NCBI GenBank assembly: GCA_030606585.1
Contig: JAUWGD010000045.1
Coordinates: forward strand, 1-11,787
Origin: Dehalococcoidales bacterium
Lineage (GTDB): Bacteria; Chloroflexota; Dehalococcoidia; Dehalococcoidales; RBG-16-60-22
Reading direction: 5' to 3'
DNA length: 11,787 nt
Position numbers and translations under genes: made by a program. Numbering within the stretch: position 1 is the stretch's first letter; every line of letters starts with the position of its first letter. The notes below the pieces were generated by a model that was given only the letters and a program-made list of their open reading frames with translations, was not told where the DNA came from and did no database searches. Shown one piece after another: positions 1-6,311 of the stretch.

Positions 1-1
1 A

Positions 2-1495
2 CGACTGGGTGCGATAACCGAACACAGACAGGCGGAGGAAGCCCTGCGGGAATCCGAGGAGAAGTTCTCTAAAGCCTTTCGTGCCAGCCCTAACGCCATG
101 GTCATCACCACCCAGAAAGATGGCAGATTCATTGAAGTTAATGACAGCCACATCCGCTTTACCGGTTACACACGTGAGGAAACAATTGGCCGTACCGCTA
201 CCGAACTGAATGCCTGGGTAAACCCGAAAGACCGCCGCAGGATAGTGAAGATATTAGAAGAAAAGGGCCACGTTGACAACGAAGAAATCCAGTTCCGCAC
301 CAAGTCAGGTAAAATATATACAGGGCTATTCTCAGCCGAAAATATTAATATCGGCGGCGAACCGTGCCTAATCTCCGTCAGTGTCGACATTACCGAACAA
401 AAGCAATCTCAAGAAATACTTCAGACGGTATCCCATAACTCGCCGCTGGGTATTTATATCATGCAAGATGACAAGCTAAAATATACCAATCCGCAGTTCC
501 AGAAAATCACCGGATATAGCCAGATAGAACTACTCGACCGGGAGCTACTCAGCCTCGTAGCCGTCGAGGACAGTGACGTACTCAGGTCAAGCACGGCGTT
601 TACCCTCCAGGAGGAGAGCCCCTACCCGTGCGAATACCGCATTCTCAATAAAAACGGGCAGGTCAAATGGGTCATGCAGACCGTTTCACCCATCAGATAC
701 GCGGGGCATGAAGCAATACTCGGTAACCTTATGGATATCACGGAACGTAAATACCTCGAGAGGAAAGTAATTGAATACGAAGAACTGAGCAAAATGAAGA
801 GCGACCTGCTGGCTACGGTCTCCCACGAACTACGTACTCCCCTGTCGACCATAAAGGGCTACTCAACCATGATACTCGACTACTTCTCCAGGCTCTCTTC
901 TGACGAAACGAAGGACTATCTTATATCCATTGACAACTCAACCGATAGGCTGGCCAAACTGGTCGACAACCTGCTGGACACATCGCGCATGGAAGCGGGA
1001 CTGCTGAAACTGGAAAAGTCTCCGGCCAATATTCACCAACTCATACAGAGAGTGGTTGCTGAAGCGAGTATCAGGACCAGTCACCATAAAATTATTACAG
1101 AACCGAGCAACAGATTGTCCAGGGTAAACATTGATGTCAAGCGAATCCGTCAGGTAATGGACAACCTCATTGACAATGCTGTAAAGTACTCACCGCAGGG
1201 AACGGAGGTGCGGATATCAGCTAAAAAATCCGGTCGCGAGTTGCTTATCATTATTAAAGACCAGGGTTCGGGTATACCTGCCGAGGAACTGACCAGCATA
1301 TTCGACCGTATGTACAGGATTGAACAAAGGTTATCCTCGGGTGTGGAAGGAATGGGACTGGGCTTATATATTTGCCAGGGTCTGGTAGAAGCACACGGCG
1401 GTCGAATCTGGGCGGAGAGTACCGTGGGCAAGGGAAGCACCATCCACTTCACTCTCCCCATAGCCGGCGCGGGAAAAAGGGAAATAAAACGGTGA
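2..1495 (+). CDS. PAS-domain sensor histidine kinase, 5' end outside window
   Basis: The open frame runs from the first bases of the window without a start, so the N-terminus is missing. The visible part begins with a linker (ITEHRQAEEALRESEEKF) that typically joins PAS modules. The Met codon at 98 falls inside the next PAS domain and is not the real start. Two PAS domains follow, each ending in a D-I-T-E-type motif (about 380-400 and 735-750). The HisKA dimerisation domain has the H-box SHELRTPL, with the phospho-accepting His at 824-826. The HATPase_c domain has an N-box (DNLIDNAVKYSP), G1 (DQGSGIP) and G2 (GMGLGLYI). The visible part has no membrane segment, so it looks cytosolic or has its sensor region upstream. 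It would autophosphorylate and pass phosphate to the response regulator 72 bp downstream. The signal is unknown. Confidence 0.93.
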   Translation, partial: RLGAITEHRQAEEALRESEEKFSKAFRASPNAMVITTQKDGRFIEVNDSHIRFTGYTREETIGRTATELNAWVNPKDRRRIVKILEEKGHVDNEEIQFRTKSGKIYTGLFSAENINIGGEPCLISVSVDITEQKQSQEILQTVSHNSPLGIYIMQDDKLKYTNPQFQKITGYSQIELLDRELLSLVAVEDSDVLRSSTAFTLQEESPYPCEYRILNKNGQVKWVMQTVSPIRYAGHEAILGNLMDITERKYLERKVIEYEELSKMKSDLLATVSHELRTPLSTIKGYSTMILDYFSRLSSDETKDYLISIDNSTDRLAKLVDNLLDTSRMEAGLLKLEKSPANIHQLIQRVVAEASIRTSHHKIITEPSNRLSRVNIDVKRIRQVMDNLIDNAVKYSPQGTEVRISAKKSGRELLIIIKDQGSGIPAEELTSIFDRMYRIEQRLSSGVEGMGLGLYICQGLVEAHGGRIWAESTVGKGSTIHFTLPIAGAGKREIKR

Positions 1496-1527
1496 AACGA
1501 GAGCGTACGCTGGTAAAACCTCTCGTT
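1496..1527. repeat. 8-bp inverted repeat between kinase and regulator genes
   Basis: AACGAGAG (1496-1503) and CTCTCGTT (1520-1527) are perfect inverted copies, separated by 16 nt that contain the palindrome CGTACG. The repeat starts directly after the kinase stop codon and ends 6 nt before a TATAAT box. No T-run follows, so it is not a standard terminator. It may be an operator or an mRNA-processing hairpin, which is inference. Confidence 0.45.
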
Positions 1528-1539
1528 GTGGAATATAAT
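1511..1539 (+). promoter_or_regulatory. Possible promoter for the response regulator
   Basis: A perfect -10 hexamer TATAAT lies at 1534-1539. The best -35 at 17-nt spacing (TGGTAA, 1511-1516) matches the consensus only weakly. Transcription would begin near 1546 and give a leader of about 22 nt carrying the AGGTGA ribosome binding site. It would let the regulator be made independently of the kinase. Confidence is limited by the poor -35. Confidence 0.35.
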
Positions 1540-1567
1540 ATCATTCACCGGAAAGCGAGGTGATACC

Positions 1568-2266
1568 ATGTCTCCAAAGAAAGCCCTGGTTCTGGTGGTT
1601 GATGATGATATCCGTATGCTGCGTATGATGAAACGTATACTGGAGCTGGAGGGCTTCCAGGTACTTATAGCGAATAACGGAGATACGGCTTTAAAAACAT
1701 TCGATAAGGAAACTCCTGACCTGGTACTGCTCGATATCATGATGCCGGATATGGACGGATATACCGTGTGTAAGCGTATCCGCGAGTTCTCACAGGTCCC
1801 TGTCATTATGGTTACCGCCAGAGGCGATGACAAAGAGAAAGTGGAGGGGCTGGATATCGGCGCTGATGACTATGTAACCAAACCTTTCTCCGCGAGCGAA
1901 CTGGCGGCGCGAGTTCGGGCGGTGCTACGGCGTATCGGAAGCCAGGAAAAACCCCACGACGCCATATTCAGTTACAAGGACCTGGTAATAGACTTTACTT
2001 CACGCAGGGTTATAGTCAATAACGAGGAACTCAAACTAACCTCTACGGAGTACAAATTACTTTCTTATATTTCGCTTAACGCCGGTCGTGTCGTTACTCC
2101 CGACCAGCTCCTGAATAAAGTCTGGGGCGAGGAATATATCGGCGCTCCGCACCTCCTCCAGGTAAACATCGCCCGGCTCAGAAGAAAACTGGGGGACGAT
2201 GCCAAGAAACCCGACTATATTCTGACCAGGCCCGGCATAGGCTATATCATGACAAAACCGGCATAA
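1568..2266 (+). CDS. OmpR/PhoB-family response regulator
   Basis: This 232-residue protein has a receiver domain (about 5-120) followed by a winged-helix DNA-binding domain (about 135-230). Receiver landmarks are the acidic triplet DDD at 12-14, phospho-acceptor D56 (LLDIMMPD), T83 and K105 (TKPFS). The C-terminal domain has the usual LTSTEYKLL and LRRKLGDD elements of Trans_reg_C. It is probably phosphorylated by the upstream kinase and acts as a DNA-binding regulator of unknown targets. The ATG at 1568 is chosen because GAGGTGAT lies just before it and because the protein then begins close to the receiver. An in-frame upstream ATG (1526) would add 14 residues of non-domain sequence and overlap the putative -10 box. 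Confidence 0.93.
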   Translation: MSPKKALVLVVDDDIRMLRMMKRILELEGFQVLIANNGDTALKTFDKETPDLVLLDIMMPDMDGYTVCKRIREFSQVPVIMVTARGDDKEKVEGLDIGADDYVTKPFSASELAARVRAVLRRIGSQEKPHDAIFSYKDLVIDFTSRRVIVNNEELKLTSTEYKLLSYISLNAGRVVTPDQLLNKVWGEEYIGAPHLLQVNIARLRRKLGDDAKKPDYILTRPGIGYIMTKPA

Positions 2267-2310
2267 CCAGAAATAACGGTAATATCAACAAGAACGCCAA
2301 TAACGTTAAG

Positions 2311-2344
2311 AGAGCCTTCCCGATAACGGAAGGCCTCTTTTTAT
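2311..2344 (+). terminator. Intrinsic terminator after the two-component genes
   Basis: AGAGCCTTCC (2311-2320) pairs with GGAAGGCCTCT (2328-2338), leaving one bulged C, around the loop CGATAAC. A run of T residues follows (2338-2342, then TATCTT). It separates the kinase/regulator transcript from the secreted-protein gene downstream. Confidence 0.85.
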
Positions 2345-2399
2345 CTTCTTGATAACAACAGGGTACCAGTACTATTTGGTGCTTGCCGTTGATTTTTAT

Positions 2400-2471
2400 G
2401 TGAGAATTCACCTCCGCGTTGTGACACTCACGTGACTCACCCTCCGTACACTGTAGACACCACCAACGGAG
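2400..2471 (+). promoter_or_regulatory. Leader with three GTGA...TCAC dyads and a possible SD-masking stem
   Basis: Three short dyads occur close together: GTGA-4 nt-TCAC (2400-2411), GTGA-3 nt-TCAC (2421-2431) and GTGA-1 nt-TCAC (2432-2440). Just after them CTCCGT (2442-2447) is complementary to ACGGAG (2466-2471), which contains the likely ribosome binding site of the next gene. The dyads could bind a dimeric regulator and the stem could mask translation. Both ideas are inference. No convincing -35/-10 pair was found here. Confidence 0.3.
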
Positions 2472-2481
2472 AGTGGCATGC

Positions 2482-3015
2482 GTGGGCAAAATTATTAGAT
2501 TCACCCTTGTCATTTTTACAGTACTTTTTCTGGCTCCCTGGCTGACATCACTGGCCTACGGTAACGTTAACGGCGATTCCGGACTGGACGGTATCCATGT
2601 GGAAGCCGCCGATGTTTCGGCGGCACCGACGGCGACGATATTCAGCCAGGCTGGAGGCGGCGTGACACCCGGTGACCTCTTCTATATCGACGCTACCGAT
2701 AGCTCTCACGATATGCTCGTTAGTCTCTATATCACCAACGCATACGAACTCATCCCCTACCTGAGATACCTCATTCTGAAAGTGGTTGTATATTATGAGG
2801 ACAAAGACGGTCAGTGGATAAAAACACCGTCATGGCACGGCAATCCTGCTGTGGATACCTACATTACCCTGCGGAACAGCCATGTAAATCTCGCTCTGCC
2901 CGGCTTGACACGGTATAAAATTACCATCGAATCCGGCTCTTTCTACTGTATAAAAGCCAGTGAAAGCGGGAACGATGTATCACCGCAATTTTACCTTACG
3001 ATAGAGCCTGTATAA
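2482..3015 (+). CDS. Secreted or surface protein of unknown function
   Basis: I do not recognise this protein. It begins with a signal-peptide-like segment (basic VGKIIR, then a hydrophobic stretch ending near LTSLAYG), so it should be exported. There is no lipobox. The mature part of about 150 residues is rich in alternating hydrophobic/polar stretches and has no long helix, which suggests a beta-sandwich-type fold. It has a single Cys and no catalytic motif I can name. The GTG at 2482 is preferred: GGAG at 2468-2471 lies 10 nt upstream. The in-frame GTG at 2473 would have almost no spacing to that site and adds only three residues. It stands alone after a terminator. Confidence 0.7.
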   Translation: MGKIIRFTLVIFTVLFLAPWLTSLAYGNVNGDSGLDGIHVEAADVSAAPTATIFSQAGGGVTPGDLFYIDATDSSHDMLVSLYITNAYELIPYLRYLILKVVVYYEDKDGQWIKTPSWHGNPAVDTYITLRNSHVNLALPGLTRYKITIESGSFYCIKASESGNDVSPQFYLTIEPV

Positions 3016-3033
3016 ACAGCCTACCGTGACTAT

Positions 3034-3073
3034 TTTGTGAGTCTTAAACATACTTTTTTGATATGTTTGTGAG
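3034..3073. repeat. AT-rich inverted repeat flanked by direct repeats
   Basis: AAACATA (3046-3052) and TATGTTT (3062-3068) form a 7-bp dyad with a 9-nt loop. TTTGTGAG occurs at both ends (3034-3041 and 3066-3073). No T-run follows the dyad, so a terminator is unlikely. It sits about 45 bp upstream of a small gene with a good ribosome binding site and may be an operator. Confidence 0.35.
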
Positions 3074-3117
3074 CTATTTTAGGTATTGTTAATAGTGAAA
3101 GACACGGAGGGATAACA

Positions 3118-3360
3118 ATGATACTGGTATGGGATGATGCAAAATCTTTCCAGCGCCATCTCGAAGATATGAGAATATTCCGCCAGTCGCACCACGGTCC
3201 TACGGGGAGCGAATTGACATTATTCAAGGGGATGCCGACCCCTCATGATATCAATTATCCGTGTAATACAGGGGGCGGCAGGTATCTTATTAAAACAGTT
3301 AATAAAACGATTATCGTCCCTATATGGAAGATAGCACCAGCCCAGGGTTCACAGAACTAG
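3118..3360 (+). CDS. Small hypothetical protein (80 residues)
   Basis: I do not recognise this product. Support for a real gene is the ATG placed 7 nt after a strong GGAGG (3106-3110). It has no signal peptide, membrane segment or metal-binding cluster. The sequence is mixed polar and hydrophobic, with a His-rich spot (QSHHG) and a Gly stretch (TGGGRYLIK) before a short hydrophobic strand (IIVPIW). It ends 44 bp before the stand-alone receiver and could be co-transcribed with it. Function cannot be inferred. Confidence 0.5.
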   Translation: MILVWDDAKSFQRHLEDMRIFRQSHHGPTGSELTLFKGMPTPHDINYPCNTGGGRYLIKTVNKTIIVPIWKIAPAQGSQN

Positions 3361-3404
3361 GTGGAGGCACCTGTTAAAATCAGTATAAGGAAGCATCGTC
3401 AGGT

Positions 3405-3788
3405 ATGAATAACCGTCAACGCATTATGGTCGTAGATGATGACCAGGACATGCTCAAGCTGCTGAATCACACCCTGGAAAAAGAAGGTTTCGATACGATT
3501 ATCGTCGCCGATAGCGATTCAGCATTGAGCATCATGGATAAAGTGGCACCGGACCTTATCATCCTGGACACGACGACACCGGACAATGAAAGCTTTCAGA
3601 CTCTCGATAACATGCGGGAGCATTCCGACGTTCCTATTATCATGCTTACCTCAGAATATGAACTGGAATCACTGCGGAAAGCTATTTCGCTTGGTGCCGA
3701 CGATTTTATCCGCAAGCCCTTCAGCATGCGGTCGTTCATAGCCCGCATCCGAGCCAAGCTGAGACGCGCCCAACTAACCGTCCGGTAA
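3405..3788 (+). CDS. Stand-alone response-regulator receiver
   Basis: This 127-residue protein is a receiver domain with no output domain. It keeps the acidic triplet D11-D13, phospho-acceptor D55 (IILD), T82 and K104 (RKPFS), so it should be phosphorylatable. It ends in IRAKLRRAQ, the alpha-5/linker style of OmpR-type regulators, as if the DNA-binding domain had been lost or never present. After the Asp it reads TTTPDNE where the family usually has MMPxMDG. It could be a phosphate-shuttling or protein-binding receiver of the CheY/Spo0F kind, or a remnant. The start has only a distant ribosome binding site (AAGGA, 13 nt upstream). It ends 21 bp before the B12 promoter. Confidence 0.85.
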   Translation: MNNRQRIMVVDDDQDMLKLLNHTLEKEGFDTIIVADSDSALSIMDKVAPDLIILDTTTPDNESFQTLDNMREHSDVPIIMLTSEYELESLRKAISLGADDFIRKPFSMRSFIARIRAKLRRAQLTVR

Positions 3789-3809
3789 ATAACTCGTACC
3801 GGTTACAGC

Positions 3810-3838
3810 TTGATATTTTATCGACTGTACTGTATACT
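3810..3838 (+). promoter_or_regulatory. Sigma-70-type promoter of the cobalamin operon
   Basis: TTGATA (3810-3815) and TATACT (3833-3838) are separated by exactly 17 nt and lie just upstream of the riboswitch. Transcription would begin near 3845, placing the whole aptamer in the leader. Confidence 0.65.
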
Positions 3839-3859
3839 CATAGCACAATTGAATACGTA

Positions 3860-3984
3860 AACAGGGGCGCCCGAGCGCGAGCGAGGGCCTAACTGGAGAG
3901 CAAGTCGGTGACAATCCGACGCGGCCGCGCCACTGTGATTGCCCCTTCCATAGAAGGGTCATTAGCCAGAACGCCAGCCTCTAA
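3860..3984 (+). promoter_or_regulatory. Cobalamin riboswitch (aptamer)
   Basis: The leader carries the conserved signatures of the cobalamin riboswitch in order: a G-rich 5' part, GGTGACAATCC (3907-3917), GCGGCCGCGCCACTGTGA (3921-3938), a variable hairpin (CCCTTC 3943-3948 with GAAGGG 3953-3958), and the B12 box AGCCAGAACGCC (3964-3975). The family binds adenosylcobalamin or related cobamides and lowers expression of uptake and synthesis genes when ligand is plentiful. Here it precedes btuF and probably controls the whole operon. The outer boundaries are approximate because I could not fold the full structure. Confidence 0.93.
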
Positions 3985-3988
3985 ACAG

Positions 3989-4024
3989 CCTACAGCACTC
4001 CGCAGGTAGTGGTAGGACTTTTTA
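3989..4024 (+). terminator. Riboswitch expression platform: intrinsic terminator hairpin
   Basis: CCTAC (3989-3993) pairs with GTAGG (4012-4016), and CACT (3996-3999) with AGTG (4008-4011). The left arm has a 2-nt bulge and the loop is 8 nt. Five T residues follow at 4019-4023. Its position between the B12 box and btuF fits transcription attenuation. A separate strong stem, ACCCCTCG (4037-4044) with CGAGGGGT (4053-4060), lies downstream without a T-run and leaves the btuF ribosome binding site (AGGGAG, 4072-4077) free. Confidence 0.7.
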
Positions 4025-4083
4025 TTAAGTCTGGATACCCCTCGGCTGAAGGCGAGGGGTTCACTCTTTACAGGGAGAGAAAA

Positions 4084-5016
4084 ATGAATAGTATGCGTAA
4101 ATCTGTGGCATTTTTCCTGATGGCGGTCCTGTTACCGGTTCTCCTGGCATCCTGCACCGTGTCCGAGGACCTGCCCCAGACACCTGTTCTCATTATTGAC
4201 CAGCTGGGGCGAACGGTTACGCTGGAGACCGCCCACCCGCAGAGAATCGTTTCCCTCGCCCCGAGCCACACCGAGACCCTGTACGCGCTCGGACTGGGCG
4301 ACCGCCTGGTTGCCGTAACCGACTATTGTAACTACCCCCCGGAGGCTGCAGAGAAACCGAGTATCGGCGGTTTCAGCACGCCTAATATCGAAGAAGTTGT
4401 GGCCATGGACCCGGACCTTATACTGGCTACGTCAATCCACGAAGCTGAAGTTATCGCCCAGTTTGAAGCTAAGGGTTTTACCGTTGTAGCCACGGACCCC
4501 ACGACAATCGACGAGGTAATCGAGTCGATAACTTTGATAGGAAAGGTTACCGGTGCCGGAGAGGCAGCTGCCAGCCTGATAGCCGCTATGCAGAGTCGCG
4601 TTAAAGTCGTGACCGATAAGACGGGCACGCTGGCCGAGGAGGAAAAACCTCATGTTCTTTACATCGTATGGCACGACCCGCTGATGTCAGCCGGCGCAGG
4701 GACCCTGCAAGACGAACTCATTCGGACGGCCGGAGGCATTAATGTTGCTGGTGACCTCGACAAGTATACCACCATCAGCCTGGAAGTGGTGATTGCCGCC
4801 AATCCCCAGGTGATAATTGCCGGCTCCGGTCACGGCAGTGGCGGAGAGATGACCTTTGAGTATATCCAGACCGATGCGAGGTTAAAGGATACGGATGCCC
4901 GCCAGAACGACCGCGTTTTTTCCATTAACTCCGATCTAGCCAGTCGTCCCACTCCGCGAATCGTCGAGGCTCTGGAACAATTTGTCCGGTTCATACACCC
5001 CGGACTATTTGAATAA
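4084..5016 (+). CDS. btuF: Corrinoid ABC transporter substrate-binding lipoprotein
   Basis: This 310-residue protein has a lipoprotein signal peptide (hydrophobic h-region ending in the lipobox LASC, with C24 as the lipidation site) followed by a periplasmic-binding-protein class III fold. Family features include RIVSLAPSHTETLYALG near the N-lobe start, the DYCNYPPEA loop, and the second-lobe segments DELIRTAGGINVA and NPQVIIAGSG. It would capture corrinoid outside the membrane and deliver it to the permease. Iron-siderophore binding proteins share the fold, but the B12 riboswitch directly upstream and the cobamide genes downstream favour a corrinoid. The ATG at 4084 is chosen because AGGGAG lies 6 nt upstream and the signal peptide begins there. 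An upstream in-frame start would fall inside the riboswitch terminator. Confidence 0.92.
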   Translation: MNSMRKSVAFFLMAVLLPVLLASCTVSEDLPQTPVLIIDQLGRTVTLETAHPQRIVSLAPSHTETLYALGLGDRLVAVTDYCNYPPEAAEKPSIGGFSTPNIEEVVAMDPDLILATSIHEAEVIAQFEAKGFTVVATDPTTIDEVIESITLIGKVTGAGEAAASLIAAMQSRVKVVTDKTGTLAEEEKPHVLYIVWHDPLMSAGAGTLQDELIRTAGGINVAGDLDKYTTISLEVVIAANPQVIIAGSGHGSGGEMTFEYIQTDARLKDTDARQNDRVFSINSDLASRPTPRIVEALEQFVRFIHPGLFE

Positions 5017-5037
5017 AAAGCGGGAACAGCTCAATAT

Positions 5038-6114
5038 ATGACACTTAATCAAACACCAACCCTGCCGGCAGGCACGTACCTTTCAGGAAGGCGTACGCGT
5101 ATCCTGAGCCTCCTGGGACTATCCGCGGCACTGGTAGCGGTCATCGCACTGGCGACCAGCATCGGCAGCGTTCAAATCCCGTTCTCGACCACATTCGGCA
5201 TACTTCTGGATAAACTGCCGTTCGTGGATATCACCCAGACATGGCAGAACGTTATCGCCACCATCGTCCTGGATATACGTCTGCCCCGCGTTATCCTCGC
5301 CGGACTGGTCGGCGCCTCCCTGGCGATTGCCGGGGCTACCTATCAGGGGCTATTTCGCAATCCCCTCGCCGACCCCTATCTCATCGGCGTGGCCCAGGGG
5401 GCCTCACTGGGGGCTGTCATCGGTTTCCTGCTGCCGGTTGCCTGGAATATCGCCGGATTCGGCCTCATTCCCCTGCTCGCTTTCTGCGGGGCGCTGCTCG
5501 CCACCGCGACCGTCTACATGCTGGCGCGGGTGGGCAAGACCCTCCCCGTGACCACCCTTATTCTGGCCGGGGTGGCGCTGAGCGCCCTGCTGGGGTCAAT
5601 CGTCTCCTACCTTATTATCTCCAGCGGGGACAAAATGCACGGCATTATCTTCTGGCTGATGGGCAGCTTCTCCATGAGCCAGTGGTCGGAAATAACAGTC
5701 GTCCTGCCCTATATAGTAGTAGGGACGGCGGTCATTATTATTTTCGCCCGTATACTCAACGTCATGCAGCTCGACGAGGAACAGGCGCAGCAGCTGGGCG
5801 TGAACGTGGAAAAACTGAAGCTAATCCTGCTGGCGGCGGCCACCCTGATTACGGCCGCCAGCGTTTCTTTCGTCGGGACGATAGGATTCGTCGGTATTAT
5901 TATTCCCCATGCCGTCCGCCTGATATGGGGAGCCGACCACCGTTTTCTGCTGCCGCTGGCGGTGCTGACCGGGGCTATTTTCATGATTCTCACCGACCTG
6001 GTGGCACGTACCGTGCTGGCCCCCACGGAAATACCCATCGGGGTAATTACCGCCATCTGCGGCGCTCCCTTCTTCCTCTACCTGCTGCGGCGGCGTAAAA
6101 AGGCGATTTTCTAA
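5038..6114 (+). CDS. btuC: Corrinoid ABC transporter permease (FecCD family)
   Basis: This 358-residue, very hydrophobic protein has about ten membrane segments and family signatures such as RLPRVILAGLVGASLAIAGATYQGLFRNPLADPYLIG near residues 80-120, and FVGTIGFVGIIIPHAVRL near residues 280-300, the region that contacts the ATPase. It should form the homodimeric channel for corrinoid import. It starts 21 bp after btuF. The ribosome binding site is weak (GCGGGAA about 12 nt upstream), which fits coupling to btuF translation. A frame inside it on the same strand is open for 285 codons, but that is a GC-rich shadow. Siderophore permeases are close relatives, so the substrate is assigned by context. 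Confidence 0.92.
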   Translation: MTLNQTPTLPAGTYLSGRRTRILSLLGLSAALVAVIALATSIGSVQIPFSTTFGILLDKLPFVDITQTWQNVIATIVLDIRLPRVILAGLVGASLAIAGATYQGLFRNPLADPYLIGVAQGASLGAVIGFLLPVAWNIAGFGLIPLLAFCGALLATATVYMLARVGKTLPVTTLILAGVALSALLGSIVSYLIISSGDKMHGIIFWLMGSFSMSQWSEITVVLPYIVVGTAVIIIFARILNVMQLDEEQAQQLGVNVEKLKLILLAAATLITAASVSFVGTIGFVGIIIPHAVRLIWGADHRFLLPLAVLTGAIFMILTDLVARTVLAPTEIPIGVITAICGAPFFLYLLRRRKKAIF

Positions 6115-6172
6115 ATCTGTAAATTTAACTTATAAAATACTATAAGAAAGAAGATATTTAGCAATGTTTTAG

Positions 6173-6246
6173 TGTCATTCCAGCGCAAGCTGGAATCCAG
6201 CGGAGGGGGTAAGGGGGTCTGGATCCCGACCTTCGTCGGGATGACA
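6173..6246. repeat. 74-bp MITE/REP-like palindromic element
   Basis: The element begins TGTCAT and ends ATGACA. Its outer 28 bases form imperfect terminal inverted repeats that match at 20 positions. Each arm also folds on itself: ATTCCAGC (6177-6184) with GCTGGAAT (6189-6196), and ATCCCGAC (6223-6230) with GTCGGGAT (6235-6242), each around a 4-nt loop. Both arms carry the motif CCAG/CTGG next to a G-rich centre (6201-6218). This design resembles the short dispersed repeats with TGTCATTCC-type ends seen in many bacterial genomes. It contains no coding sequence. It interrupts the otherwise tight importer operon between btuC and btuD. Confidence 0.75.
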
Positions 6247-6249
6247 TTT

Positions 6250-6279
6250 TTGTTAGAAAGAAAATAATTATAATTTAAT
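6250..6279 (+). promoter_or_regulatory. Possible internal promoter upstream of btuD
   Basis: TTGTTA (6250-6255) and TTTAAT (6274-6279) are 18 nt apart. A perfect TATAAT also lies at 6269-6274, but without a well-placed -35. The stretch is very AT-rich, so such matches arise easily by chance. If real, btuD and the genes after it could be expressed independently of the riboswitch. Confidence 0.22.
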
Positions 6280-6311
6280 AATACTCGCGGGATGACTATC
6301 TGAGGTCGATA

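Noticed and set aside
1526..1567. Upstream in-frame start for the response regulator
   Set aside because: It adds 14 residues outside the receiver fold and overlaps a candidate -10 box. The ATG at 1568 has a proper ribosome binding site.
1150..1833. 227-codon open frame on the - strand across the kinase/regulator junction
   Set aside because: It is antisense to two strongly supported genes, has no recognisable domain, and is explained by codon bias of the real frames.
2400..2411. GTGAGAATTCAC considered as a CRP/FNR-type site
   Set aside because: The 4-nt spacer and the lack of the wider consensus (TGTGA-N6-TCACA) do not fit, and no CRP-type regulator is visible. It is reported only as a dyad.
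3864..3895. GC-rich repeat GAGCGCGAGCGAGGG considered as a repeat array
   Set aside because: It falls inside the 5' part of the riboswitch aptamer and is explained by its stem structure.
4037..4060. Strong GC-rich hairpin considered as an intrinsic terminator
   Set aside because: It is followed by TCACTCTTTAC, not a T-run. The hairpin at 3989-4016 with TTTTT is the better terminator.
4009..4083. Upstream in-frame start for btuF
   Set aside because: It would begin inside the riboswitch terminator hairpin and place 25 residues before a normal lipoprotein signal peptide.
5241..6098. 285-codon open frame on the + strand inside btuC
   Set aside because: The product is Arg/Gly/Pro-rich, typical of a shifted frame in GC-rich DNA, while the btuC frame has clear family motifs.
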